From: Adineta ricciae
Lineage: Eukaryota; Rotifera; Eurotatoria; Adinetida; Adinetidae
Direction: 5' to 3'
Length of the DNA: 64,000 nucleotides
Assembly: GCA_905250025.1 (NCBI GenBank)
Contig: CAJNOJ010000248.1
Location: 88,266-152,265 of the forward strand
Notes under the pieces: generated by a model
Databases searched by the model: none
Told to the model about the DNA's origin: nothing
What the model saw: only the letters and a program-made list of their open reading frames with translations
Translations under genes and position numbers: made by a program
In this document: piece after piece, positions 44,593-55,183 of the stretch
How positions within the stretch are numbered: the first letter of the stretch is position 1
Layout: each line of letters starts with the position of its first letter

Positions 44593-45561
44593 ATGCCCGT
44601 GTCCTATCCGATTCGCTCTTTGTTATATCTCATCTTTCTGATTCCATCTGTGATATGTGCCATCTTTTGTCTTTATCATTTTATTACTAATCGAGCACTT
44701 CGCAACGCTCTGAACAATCATGTTGTCATTTTCATCCTCGGTTTTGGTGTTTTTCTCAATATGACGGATATGATTTGGTTTGTCGACTTTTATCGAACTC
44801 GTCGTGTTCCAATATTTACACGAGCATTTTGTTTTACATGGGCATATATCGATTATGCTGTGTTTGTAGTCATCACATTACTAGTGACCTGGGCATCAAT
44901 TGAACGACATATTCTTATTTTTCACCATAATCTCACTGCAACGCCTATAAAGCGGTTTTTTCTACACTATTTACCATTGGCTATCTGCGTTGTTTATCCG
45001 TTTGCGTACTATTTCGTTATCTATTTTGTTCTGCCTTGTGAAATCGTTCTCAAAGAAACTCGAATAGGGTGTGGTGTTTTAGATTGTGCACAGAGCATTA
45101 CTGCTGTTGGCGTGTGGGATAGTCTTGTACATAATGTTGTGCCAATATGTATGATTGCTATCTTCAGTCTAGCGCTTTTGGCACGGGTATGGTATAGTAA
45201 ATACCGAGTGCACCAAAGAATTCATTGGAGAAACTATCGGAAAATGGCTATTCAATTGTTATCGATCACTGGTATATATCTAATTATTGTATTTCCATCA
45301 ATGGTTTTGTTCACTATGGATGCAGCTGGAGTGCTCGATCCATCTGCCTATGATTTTTATTCGAGTACTTATTATTTCTCGTACTTTACAGTTTTGCTTA
45401 CTCCATTTGTAAGTGTCGTTGCACTCCCTGAACTTCGTAGTAAACTTCGACGGATGTTTCAGTTTTTTCTATCACCAAGATGTGTTCGAAGTAACCGAGT
45501 GGCAACAATTAACCCAATGACAAGAACTCGAACGCCTGCAATAGCACAAGTTGCGCACTGA
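44593..45561 (+). CDS. Rhodopsin-like GPCR, unit 2, complete
   Basis: 322 residues, single exon. All seven spans are present, TM3 ends TWASIERHILIFHH, TM6 is IYLIIVFPSMVLFTMD, and TM7 plus helix 8 is YFTVLLTPFVSVVALPELRSKL. In TM7 the NP of the 8.8-kb paralog (LLNPF) is TP here. A Cys in the loop after TM4 (GCGVLDC) could form the usual disulphide with the TM3 region (FCFTW). Ortholog-like to unit 1, paralog to 8839-9795. Orphan receptor. Confidence 0.82.
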   Translation: MPVSYPIRSLLYLIFLIPSVICAIFCLYHFITNRALRNALNNHVVIFILGFGVFLNMTDMIWFVDFYRTRRVPIFTRAFCFTWAYIDYAVFVVITLLVTWASIERHILIFHHNLTATPIKRFFLHYLPLAICVVYPFAYYFVIYFVLPCEIVLKETRIGCGVLDCAQSITAVGVWDSLVHNVVPICMIAIFSLALLARVWYSKYRVHQRIHWRNYRKMAIQLLSITGIYLIIVFPSMVLFTMDAAGVLDPSAYDFYSSTYYFSYFTVLLTPFVSVVALPELRSKLRRMFQFFLSPRCVRSNRVATINPMTRTRTPAIAQVAH

Positions 45562-45735
45562 CTTTGACTAATGTTAATATTCGGCTTTCGATTGATGTTG
45601 TTTTGTGCGTGATTTATACTTTAAGTAAGATGAAAGAATCTCTTAAAATATAACAAATAGTTGCAACTCAGTGGCTCTTATCTTTGTCATGTGCGTTGAT
45701 ATTGTTATCGACATTCTATAGTTGTTACATTGCAA

Positions 45736-46530
45736 ATGGCAAACGAATCTGTGGATAAAAAATCTGCCTTCTACATTGATGAACCGCCGATTAACGCTGA
45801 TATCGAAAGTTTCTTTGCTAAGTATGCATCGGTTCCACCATCAGCACTGCGTGAGCACTTGACCACTGTCCGTGATCGTGCTTGGCAACGACATACGCAT
45901 CAATGTCTCGGCTGTTGGAGGTTTCTATTTCCTTCAGTCAAACTGAGTCCTATTTACTCGGAAATCGTTGCAAAATGCATAGATGATGGTGCAACAGTAA
46001 TTGATTTTGGATGTTGTCTCGGTCAGGATATTCGACAGCTTGTCTACGATGGAGTACCGGTGGAACGAATTCGTGGCTATGAATTGGATCCATTCTTCAT
46101 CGAACAAGGATATGAACTATTTCGTGATCAAGAAATAATGCAAGGAAAAAAGGTATTCGCTCCTGGAAACATACTTGACGATCAACTTCTAAATGAAATC
46201 AAACCAGCTGACTATGTCTACGTTGGTTCGTTCATCCATCTATTTGACGTCAAGTCTCAGCCAGATATATGTCGTCGACTCACTCGTATAGCCAAACGAG
46301 CGATTGCTGGTAGACAGGCAGGTGCCGTAGTGCCTGGCGAACACCCACGAACTTGGGATAGTCTTGGTGGCAAACTTATGCGTCATTCTCCGGAAAGTTT
46401 TACGCAGATGTGGAGTGAAGCAACGAATGGAGAATGGCAAGTGGAAAGCGCTACACTTCAAACAACGAACAACGGCAATGACTCGCATAAAGGACTTATT
46501 TTTGTAGTGAGAAAACGTGGAGATCAATAA
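45736..46530 (+). CDS. SAM-dependent methyltransferase, fungal secondary-metabolite type
   Basis: Intronless, 264 residues, ATG at 45736. Motif I is VIDFGCCLGQDIRQLVYDG, the acidic residue after strand 2 is in IRGYELDPFFIEQGYELF, motif II is ADYVYVGSFIHLFD, and later come AGRQAGAVVPGEHPRTW and MWSEATNGEWQVES. The 'D-x-G-C-C-x-G-Q-D-x-R-x-L' and 'xSFxHLFD' combination, with 'xGRQxGxV', is the one I know from fungal polyketide/terpenoid cluster methyltransferases rather than animal enzymes. Class I Rossmann fold; substrate unknown, probably a small carboxylate or hydroxyl. Possible horizontal acquisition, frequent in bdelloids. Confidence 0.75.
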   Translation: MANESVDKKSAFYIDEPPINADIESFFAKYASVPPSALREHLTTVRDRAWQRHTHQCLGCWRFLFPSVKLSPIYSEIVAKCIDDGATVIDFGCCLGQDIRQLVYDGVPVERIRGYELDPFFIEQGYELFRDQEIMQGKKVFAPGNILDDQLLNEIKPADYVYVGSFIHLFDVKSQPDICRRLTRIAKRAIAGRQAGAVVPGEHPRTWDSLGGKLMRHSPESFTQMWSEATNGEWQVESATLQTTNNGNDSHKGLIFVVRKRGDQ

Positions 46531-48925
46531 GTGATTTATTCACATAGAGAATGTTCTGAGTAGAAATAAATCTTAAGCACGCATTTGTAGACGCGATAAT
46601 GAAATGAAGTTATTCGAGTAATCACTAACATAAATGGAGATAAATGCTCATGCCGAAATAGGAGATCTACGTTGTTTTATGAAAGAAAATTTCACCGTGA
46701 AAGATCAATAAAAAGGAGAGAACATGTACGAGTTCCAACAAGGAATGAATGCATCGAGTTGTATTCAAGAAGTATTCTCACTTTGGACAAAAAACACCAG
46801 GGGGTAAAAATCAAGAGAATTAGGAAGTAATATAAGAGTAAAAAAAGTAAAAAGAGTTGATGAAGCAAAAAGATACATATAGGTGAATAGTCTAAAGGAG
46901 TAGGGCTCTGATAGAAAATTTACAGTAGGATAGTTTTTATTTTTCGCAGACCTACACGTTTGATTGTAGATTTATTAGATGCGAGCGAGTTAACCAACAT
47001 TCTGTACGAAGACTTTCGACAGAGTATAATGTAATGACTTTGCTCGACTATTTTCTTATAATGAAAAGTACTCGTTTCGAAAAGCTGAGGAAAAGTTACT
47101 TTGTTCAATTTAAAAATTATGACAACTGTCTTTCTTTAGCAATTTTTCATTTGATAATGTGTAAGTGCATATTTCATTTTAGCTGAAGTCAGAAAAAAAT
47201 CAAACGTTTTTCGTTCGTAGCGTCATTAATAAGCAGAATGAAAAGAAATGAACTATCTCGCGTGGAAATTACTCATTAAAATTTTTATAAGATTATCGTT
47301 TTAGCCGATAGTATCGAATAAGTGCTGTATGAAGAAAAGGAAGGTATAAATACGTGTATGATTTTTACCAATATTGTATATTTTGATTCGGCGACGCATC
47401 ATGATTACTGAAGCATAAAAAAAAAGTTAATTAATCTGAATGACCAAAATTATATCTGATTATTCACTGATGAGTGTAGTCAAATCTTCTCCATAGTAGC
47501 AAAACATGAGAGTAATGTACACAACAGAATATTGAATATTTATTCTCAAATATCGGATACGTAGGGCTTTTGTATTTATTCTACGGTATTTTCTTTGTTT
47601 TTTTTGTGATAGAACTGTGAAAACGATCTTACAATCTTGTTGCTCGAATGTCCATCTCCTAACAACGCTAACCATCAACGGAATCATCTAGGAAATGTGT
47701 ATCTTCTTACTGATGAGTACTGCTACAGGATGCGTTCAAAACTATACTTTCCTTTTTACTTAGAGCATATCGATGGATTTAATATAATTATTTGACAGCA
47801 ATAGGGCCGCGACAGACAGATATATCTCTCGAAAGTTTAGACATCTGATGCGCTAAGTACAGCATCTTTTGTGTCGTCCCTTCCTATTCATCATTGAAAA
47901 AAACAAAGTAATACGAAGCGTCAGTTTCTTGATGCGTCTTTGTATAACCCATGCTTAAAGAGATCTTTCGTCTGACAAAATCAAACATTCAACGTTGATG
48001 TTCATTAGCTTGTTGTGTAGCAACATGCAACGATTAGAATAAACGAGCATTTCGTAGGGTTGACCCCCAAGGGTCAGGTTTCAAATATTTCGCGGGTCCG
48101 ATGCTCTTTGACCGAGTTATAAAAATTTCAAAATTTGAAAAAACCGCTTGTTAATGCATTTTCAGCTCAGTGCCAAAAGTAATTCTCGCCAAGTCCCGTA
48201 TTTGAACAAATCGTTTTAAAAGCTAATTTTTTTAGGAATATGTTTGTTATGTTCATGTCCATCGGATGACATATTTTCTCCCCGAAAAAAAATCCCTTCG
48301 CAAAAATTCCCTACGTGAAACTGAATTTGGATGATGTAAAAACATAAAAATTTCAAGAAAACCAGTACGGATTCGTTTCTTTGTTACCAACTACCATTCC
48401 AACACTTGTTCCACAAACAGCTCAAGCAGCTCTACCGATTTCAATGAGAAAAAAAATTTTCTCCCAACCTCACCCAATCTCACCCACACCCATATTGGAA
48501 GCAATAAGTCGAGAACTTGAAAGAAGCTCACGGACTGCCGTTTGCTACAAAACCCAAATCTTAATATGTCATTTTGTAGAGAATCAAATTCTACATCGAA
48601 TGCCATGTAACAGAATATGTTTTAAAGAGATTTGTTGCTGAGGCTACCCAAAATACGATTCTCAAAAAGCTTTTAAAATATTTTCTTAGAGAAAAAAGTC
48701 GGCTACGGACAAAATAGAGGTCAGATTCGTAATCAGCGCTAAAAACTACATCTGAAACAGTGTTTAGAAACGCTGTTATCAAAAAAAAAAAGTTTTTCAA
48801 AACTTAATCAGCGACGTGTCACTTTACGTGAGCATGCCCTATTTCGTTCGTAAACACAACAAGTAGACAATGCATTGAGGCAGATGATTCGAAGATATTG
48901 AGAAACACGTCTTTTTGCAATATGT
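46531..48925. other. Intergenic, 2.4 kb, no gene seen
   Basis: AT-rich without supported coding. Notable small items: an inverted repeat TGACCC-CCAA-GGGTCA (48061-48076) and the tract CTCACCCAATCTCACCCACA (48469-48488), the complement of the GTGAGGGTG-type motif seen elsewhere. The end before 48938 may contain an unrecognised first exon of the kelch gene. Confidence 0.45.
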
Positions 48926-48938
48926 TTGTTGGATTTAG

Positions 48939-49936
48939 TATGGACAACAACAGGAAATATGACTTATGCGCGAAATGGTCACACAGCATCTGTCTTAGCA
49001 AATGGATCAGTGTTAGTCGTGGGTGGATTTAATGGTAGTATTTATTTCAATAATGCTGAATTATACAATCCATCAACTGGTATTTGGATATCAACAGGAA
49101 GTATGACTTATGCGCGAAGTGGTCACACAGCATCTGTCTTAGCAAATGGATCAGTGTTAGTGGCAGGTGGATTTAATGGTAGTATTTATTTGAATAATGC
49201 TGAATTATACAATCCATCAACAGATACTTGGACAACAACAGGAAGCATGACTTATGCGCGAAGTGGTCATACAGCCTCCGCCTTAGCCAATGGAACAGTA
49301 TTAATTACAGGTGGAACCAATAATGGTGCATTGATCAGTGTTGAAGTATATAGTCCATCAACAGGTACTTGGATACCAACAGGAAATATGACTTATGCGC
49401 GAAATGGTCACACAGCATCTGTCTTAGCAAATGGATCAGTGTTAGTGGCAGGTGGACTTAATGGTAGTATTTATTTGAATAATGCTGAATTATACAATCC
49501 ATCAACAGGTACTTGGATACCAACAGGAAATATGACTTCTGCGCGAAATGGTCATACAGCATCTGTCTTAGCAAATGGATCAGTGTTAGTGGCAGGTGGA
49601 TTCAAGGGTGGTATTTATTTGAACAATGTTGAACTATACAATCCATCGACAGGTACTTGGACACCAACAGGAAGTATGAGTTACGCACGAAGAGGTCACA
49701 CCGCATTCGTCTTAGCAAGTGGATCAGTGTTAGTTATAGGTGGACAGAATAATGCTAGCCGTTTCTTGAGCGCTGCTGAATTATACAATCCATCAACAGG
49801 TACTTGGACACCAACAGGAAGTATGGGTTATAGACGTGCATTTCACACAATATCCGTCTTAACCAATGGTATAGTGTTAGTTGCAGGTGGACTGAGTAAT
49901 GGTAGTAGTTTCTTGAACAGTGCTGAATTATATTAA
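48939..49936 (+). CDS. Kelch-repeat seven-blade propeller protein (5' end unresolved)
   Basis: Seven repeats of about 48 residues, each W-x-x-T-G-x-M-x-x-A-R-x-G-H-T-A-S-V-L-A... with NGSVLVAGG and NAELYNPSTGT. This is a complete propeller of the kelch type, stopping in the last strand (SAELY). No in-frame ATG precedes the first blade. An acceptor-like TTTAG at 48938 suggests that an upstream exon with leader or anchor exists or has been lost. Blades 1, 2, 4 and 5 are almost identical in DNA, a sign of recent internal duplication or conversion. Probably secreted or surface-exposed. Confidence 0.72.
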
Positions 49937-50877
49937 TGGGCATTTGTTATGAAATATTTTCATTCTATGAATTGACTCTTCAAAAATGTATGTTGTAAAC
50001 CATTTCTTGATTCATTGCTATTGCTACTTCTGCTCATTTAACTCTAGATTGCACTATGACATTATTCTTCTTTTTAAAAATTCTTATACCACATTTTATT
50101 GCTTTATTTTATCATCATTTTTTTGTATTAATCATAAATCTACTTCTTTTATGTCAATTAGCGATTTCATATTATTTTATTGACGAGGATCATATATCTA
50201 TAGATAAAATATAATTTACTATTCGAAATAAAAGTGATCTTCTTCGAAGCTTATTATCGACAATTGATAAAATGAAAAACTGTTATGAAAAGAAAGAATG
50301 GTTTTTTTCTGCACAAATCTTTTGAAGATTTCTGTATATTATAGTCAATATATGAGATGCACAGATTGCAATATCTATGTATTTTCTCATATTATCTTTA
50401 GTGAAACTTATGGAAATATATTAGAATATTATTGGAGGATAATATACAATGACTTTGATATTATTCGTATGATCAATCCCAAAGAAGAGAAAATTGTAAA
50501 ATGTTGTGTAATATTTATTACCTTTAGTTCTATTACACCACTGATCATACATAATTTAATTAAGTAGAATATGGTCTTTTACTAATATTTCATATATAAA
50601 GGATATATATTTTAAAAATGAAGAAATCATTCAGAAGTCTACCTGTAATTGAAAATAATACAATTTTCTTCATTGGTTTTAAATCCAGTCCTCAAGAAAG
50701 GAATGATTTTAATAGTATTGACAGTCTGTTTTATTTTGCTGTGAGCAATGTTTACGTGATCGCTTGGTGGTTGGACGGCATATCCTGCATATGGAACTTT
50801 ATTAACACAGGAAATATTTCAGAAAGTCCTAAAATAAATCATAATTTCAATTCTTTATATTGCACACTGTATCTATA
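49937..50877. other. Very AT-rich intergenic DNA
   Basis: Low-complexity AT-rich stretch between the kelch stop and the 3' limit of the GH20 remnant. Short frames only, without family resemblance. Confidence 0.45.
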
Positions 50878-51680
50878 TTAACCACAGACCCGTGAAGTAC
50901 TATTATCCGGAGCTTCGAGTTCAGGTATAACACACATTCCACGTTCTCTTGCATATCGTACTGGATTGTGAATATTATCAGCTGAGGATAAGCTTTGGAA
51001 ACGTATGGAAATGATATTGCGTCAAGAAAATGCCAGCGAAATACATTCATTTTGTTCCCTGACATCGTATCAATAACTTTATAAAGATCCTGTATGCCAT
51101 AATAGTGACGTGATGTATCGAGTAGTAAACCTCTGTGATTATATTTTGGATAATCAGTAATATTCCAGGTAGCATTTGGCCTGACAAAACATGATGAACA
51201 AGTGACCAGCGTACTATTTGAGAGAAAGTTTTCATGGCGTAAAAAGTACCATGGACGGTCTTGACTTCAATTACATTTCTTCGTACGAAATGAATGGAAT
51301 CATCAACGAATAAGATACATCTGTTTCTGGATCGAGCTGTTCAGAAAAGAAATTATAGATGATGATGCTGTCGTCGACCAATTGTAAGGAATCATCGGAT
51401 GGCTTTCTTTCAGAAAAATTACTTTTTGATAACGTTGAATACCTTTACTTAAAATAGAACTACTGTTTTTGATATCGAAGTATACATTGCTAGAGAGCTC
51501 AGTAGTTATATTACCACGCTGCCAAACCTGCGGAAGTGGTCAGATCCAAAGTTGTTGGATAGGATTATTAGCTGGAAGATCATCGACGCCATTGTCTTGC
51601 ATTGATTTAGAATGAGGGATTCTAGTCGCCATGTTAGTACCGATGATAATGAAAAGTAAAATACTAGTAGTGACAACCAT
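50878..51680 (-). pseudogene. GH20 beta-N-acetylhexosaminidase, truncated pseudogene
   Basis: Starts at ATG 51680 with a signal peptide (MVVTTSILLFIIIGTNM), then QQLWI, TGA in place of Trp, then PLPQVWQRGNITTEL. After frame breaks it reads NITDYPKYNHRGLLLDTSRH, YYGIQDLYKVIDTMSGNKMN and VFRWHFLDAISFPY. These are family hallmarks: the DTSRHY strand and the KMNxxHWHxxD region, with R for the first H. VRYARERGMCVIPELEAPDN then lies in another frame before a stop at 50878. The catalytic Asp-Glu pair lies further on and is absent. At least three lesions plus a 3' truncation make it dead; the parent would remove GlcNAc residues in lysosome or outside the cell. Confidence 0.8.
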
Positions 51681-52219
51681 AACAATTAACACTTCTCTTT
51701 TATTCTCTTAATCATCAAATAGAGTTATGCAGAAAGAAGACAAAAATATCTCTCACTCTCTCTTTGTCAATAGACGTGTTACAACATACTCTTATCTAAT
51801 GCTGTATTTATAAAACACTTGTGATAACAATTCTTGATTATGTATATGATAAAACGAATTGTTGTAAATTCCCATGTAAAAAAACATAAAGGAATCGGAT
51901 TAAAATCGATCTGTCTATGGAAAATAAATTTTAATTATGAATACACACATTACAGTTTACGAACCGGCTCACATGAGCTGACGAACTGTTAGGATGAGTT
52001 CGATTCCTTAATAAGAACTGGTAAGAAAAGTGAACGGTTCTGAATTAGAATTCAACTATGCGTACCCCTAATCATAAGCCTTTCTCTTATAGAAAAGGGA
52101 TTCAATACTCTATTTTATATTGCAATTCTGCCCGTTCACATCCTCACCTACCATAAAATTTAGATCGAAATCTCCCAGGAAAGGTTAAACAATAAAATGT
52201 TTAAGAAGATTTTTTTAAT
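51681..52219. other. Intergenic, no gene seen
   Basis: Gap between the GH20 remnant start and the 3' end of the VWA gene. No supported feature. Confidence 0.4.
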
Positions 52220-54798
52220 TTAAAATTGTTTACGAATATTTCCAAGAAGTTGCTCAAGATATTTCGGGTCTTTTCCAAGTAAATTGATGAGACGCTTGCG
52301 AGCCTTTTGAATAATACCATGCCACATCACTGCTAATAACCCAAAGCGAACTTCAAGCACAGCGATGACAATAATCGAGATGAGAACTTGTTGATCGATT
52401 TGATTATTTTCGTGAGAAAACTCATCAAGTGTCTTTCCAGTCAAGTTCTTAATAGCCTGTGAATCAAGATCCCAAAGACCATCAAAGTTTTGATTGTTGA
52501 TTAAAAGTCGAACAATATCATGATCATTCGATGGCCATATTTCTTTTTCCATAGACTCGTCTTCTTTCTTCTTCTTCTTCTTGAGCATGGAGCCAGAGGG
52601 AACATTGTCCTGATCATCTTCATCCACGCGAAGGCCTTTTTGTTGAGAAATTCGTTTTTTAAGCGTGCTTGACCGAAGTTTATCTTTATACTCGGAACCA
52701 TTACACATTATTTGTTGAGGTGTGCTTAATGATGTAGTATTGCGACTGCCAGAAGTGTTGGATAAAATCTTTCGATGTCGACAAGCGCCTCTAGCACCAA
52801 GTCCTAATCCGCCACGACCTCGACCCGTACCAAAAGATGCCTGCATGGATCTCTGTAGATGTTGATCATCAGCAGAAATTTGGATAGGTACTTCACGAAG
52901 AACCATGTTCGTATTATTTACATTTATTTGTTTTTCAACTCCGACAAATGCCGTATAAGGACTCAAAATATTATATTTCAATGATAATGCAATAATACGT
53001 TGTTTAGTTGTCTCTTCTGATGATGTTTCCATCGGTTCTTGAAATCGCAGTTGCTTCGAACCAATTTCCATTTTTTTCGTATTCGATGACGGTAACTTAG
53101 CATGTTGTAATTCGAGAATGAGCGCTTTAGCTGCCAAACGAGCGATTGTTTCGTTGTCACTCACAGATGGAATATGATCAACTTTGGCTACACCTAACGA
53201 ACGATGATCACACTCGGATTGTAATTCGACAGATGAATTATGATCAAAAGGAATAGTTTTATCGTCGACCAGTGCGTAGATAATCAGACGATCGTTGGCA
53301 TAGACTGGTGGTAGGTAAGTTGGCGCACTCTGAAATGAAACTCCAAGGTTCCATTTAGCGTGCACATTGGTAATACATGGTTGAAGTGCTTTTTGTAATT
53401 GTTCTCCAACGTATAGATCAACACTGGCATTTGGTGGAATGAAAACAAATCGACCATTGGTTGCACGAGCGAGACCTTTTACTAATGATCGACTTGGGGA
53501 TTGTCCTAGGCCAAATGAAAATATGCGAGTCGATGTGGCCATTGAACGACATAGATCAAGTACTTCTGTTACGTTAGAAATTTCACCATCTGTCAAAAGA
53601 AATACTTGGCGAGCACAACCTTGACCAGGCGAATGTTGTGCAATCCATCGCATAGGTCCTAACTACGCATATATATATAAGAAGAGGCTACAGTTAAAAA
53701 GATAAAACTCACCAATTCAGTGCCACCGAGATCTGCTTGCAATCGTTCAATAAATTGTTCGGCTTGTTGTGCATTGGTTTCGTTATAAACTACCGTGTTC
53801 TCATTGAATAGAGTTTTGTATTCAGAGCCAAATCGAATGATATTGAAATGACAATCAACAGGTAAACTTTTGAGGAAGAGTAACATTGCTTGTCGAGCCA
53901 ATCCAATTTTGCTTTCATCCTGCATCGATCCACTACAATCGACAACAAAAATAAATTCATTTGTTAAATCATTTTTTGATGCTTGATGACATTCTTCTTC
54001 GGTAGGAACGAATGCAGCCATTATTGCACCAGGTTCAACAGCCATAATAGTGCTACTTCGTTGACTGGAAAGTTCAATATTAATTAGGATATCTCGATCT
54101 AAATGAGTATTTTGTTGTGTAAATGTTACAATATAAGCATCTTGCTGAACAAGATCAATTTCAATTGGATGTGACGATGAGCTAACTCGAGTAATTTGTT
54201 CTGTTCGAGAGCCAAGCGTCTTTTCAATATGGCAACGAAAATCAATGGTATATGGACTCGACTGGACATATTTAGATGTAGTATTGGCTGGCGACGCAAG
54301 TCCGCCTTTGTCAGGATTATAACGTGGTGCAATTGTTGTGGGCACAACAAATCGAATTATTGATCCTTGAACAAGATTCAATTCTGTTATGTAACCAATA
54401 GTAATTGTACATTCTTGTGATGGTGGTAAAGCGCCGACATTAATGATAAAATTGTCTTGCGATTTTTCATCTTGTTCGAATAAATAAGCTCCATAACCAT
54501 CTTGCAATGCATTTTTATATTCTTGTTGTGCTTCTTTCTTCTCTTTTAACTGAGCGCTAATTTCTCGATCATTAATTTGAACTTTGAATGTGTAGATTGC
54601 TGCTTGTTCTTCAATTGGAAAGCAATAGATCGCTTCAATTGGTGTTGCTTCGTCATTTCGAAATATTTGCGTAATCGTCACGTCAGCAGCGAATGCACGA
54701 ATTTTTGATTCAACAAGCACTCGTTTCAAAGGCACATAATTTATTTGTTGTTGTGCAAGAACGACTGATGCTGAGAGGTCGTTTTTTATTCGAAGCAT
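52220..54798 (-). CDS. VIT and VWA domain protein (VWA5A-like)
   Basis: Exons 54798-53713 and 53662-52220, separated by a 50-bp intron (53712-53663) in phase 0, give 842 residues from the ATG at 54798. Residues 20-145 form a VIT domain (ITQIFRNDEATPIEAIYCFP, then KEAQQEYKNALQDGYGAYLF). Residues 280-450 form a VWA domain with a full MIDAS: DCSGS (D287, S289, S291), the GGTEL Thr, and LLTDGE. After about residue 640 come a Gly/Arg-rich patch (GTGRGRGGLGLGARG), a Lys run and a helical C-terminus with a WDL motif (NFDGLWDLD), as in VWA5A/LOH11CR2A. Metal-dependent protein binding is expected; cytosolic, as no signal peptide is present. Confidence 0.85.
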
Positions 54799-55183
54799 AC
54801 CGATATGTATGTGTGCGTGTACACGTCGTTTCTTTATATTCTGTTCGGTTGCGTCAATGTTAAGAAATGACAGAAAACACCTATTACATCCATGTGATTC
54901 AAACAACGTACTGCTCTATTAGTATATGGAGAGGAATGAAAAAAAAAAAGAAAATGCTCCACGAGTAGTCACTGACTCACCAGGTCGCAAGAGAATGATA
55001 ACATGATGGTTTATTCAGTTACACAATGTAGATAAAAAATATGCTTACGGACGTTCATTCCATCTTGTGGGTATCGGGTGAGTGTGAGGGAGAGAATATC
55101 TCTCTGTTTCATACCCACACCCTCACCCACTAAAAAAAGTGAGTACACTATTAGAATCGATTAGTTTGTCTTCTATTTTGAAG
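54799..55183. other. Intergenic with G-rich inverted motif
   Basis: Short spacer. At about 55062-55138 the strand reads GTGGGTATCGGGTGAGTGTG, then an AGAGAATATCTCT core, then ACCCACACCCTCACCCAC, so the flanking G-rich and C-rich tracts can pair as an imperfect hairpin. Confidence 0.5.

Larger units (their letters stand above)
37936..45222. repeat. Duplicated block, unit 2 (7.3 kb)
   Basis: Colinear with 31790-37934 but about 1.1 kb longer, mainly because it retains 39108-39850 and about 190 bp near 39.9-40.1 kb that unit 1 lacks. Its right end runs on without a break into the complete GPCR and the methyltransferase gene. Confidence 0.85.

Noticed and set aside
49986-50881. Several frames of 65-90 residues
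   Set aside because: Phe/Tyr/Ile-rich translation of AT-rich DNA, no family resemblance.
28456-51680. Recoding of TGA as Trp, because two genes show TGG-to-TGA at conserved Trp (29204 and the GH20 remnant)
   Set aside because: Intact genes here end at TGA (EamA transporters, GPCR at 45561), and both affected genes carry other lesions, so they are pseudogenes under the standard code.
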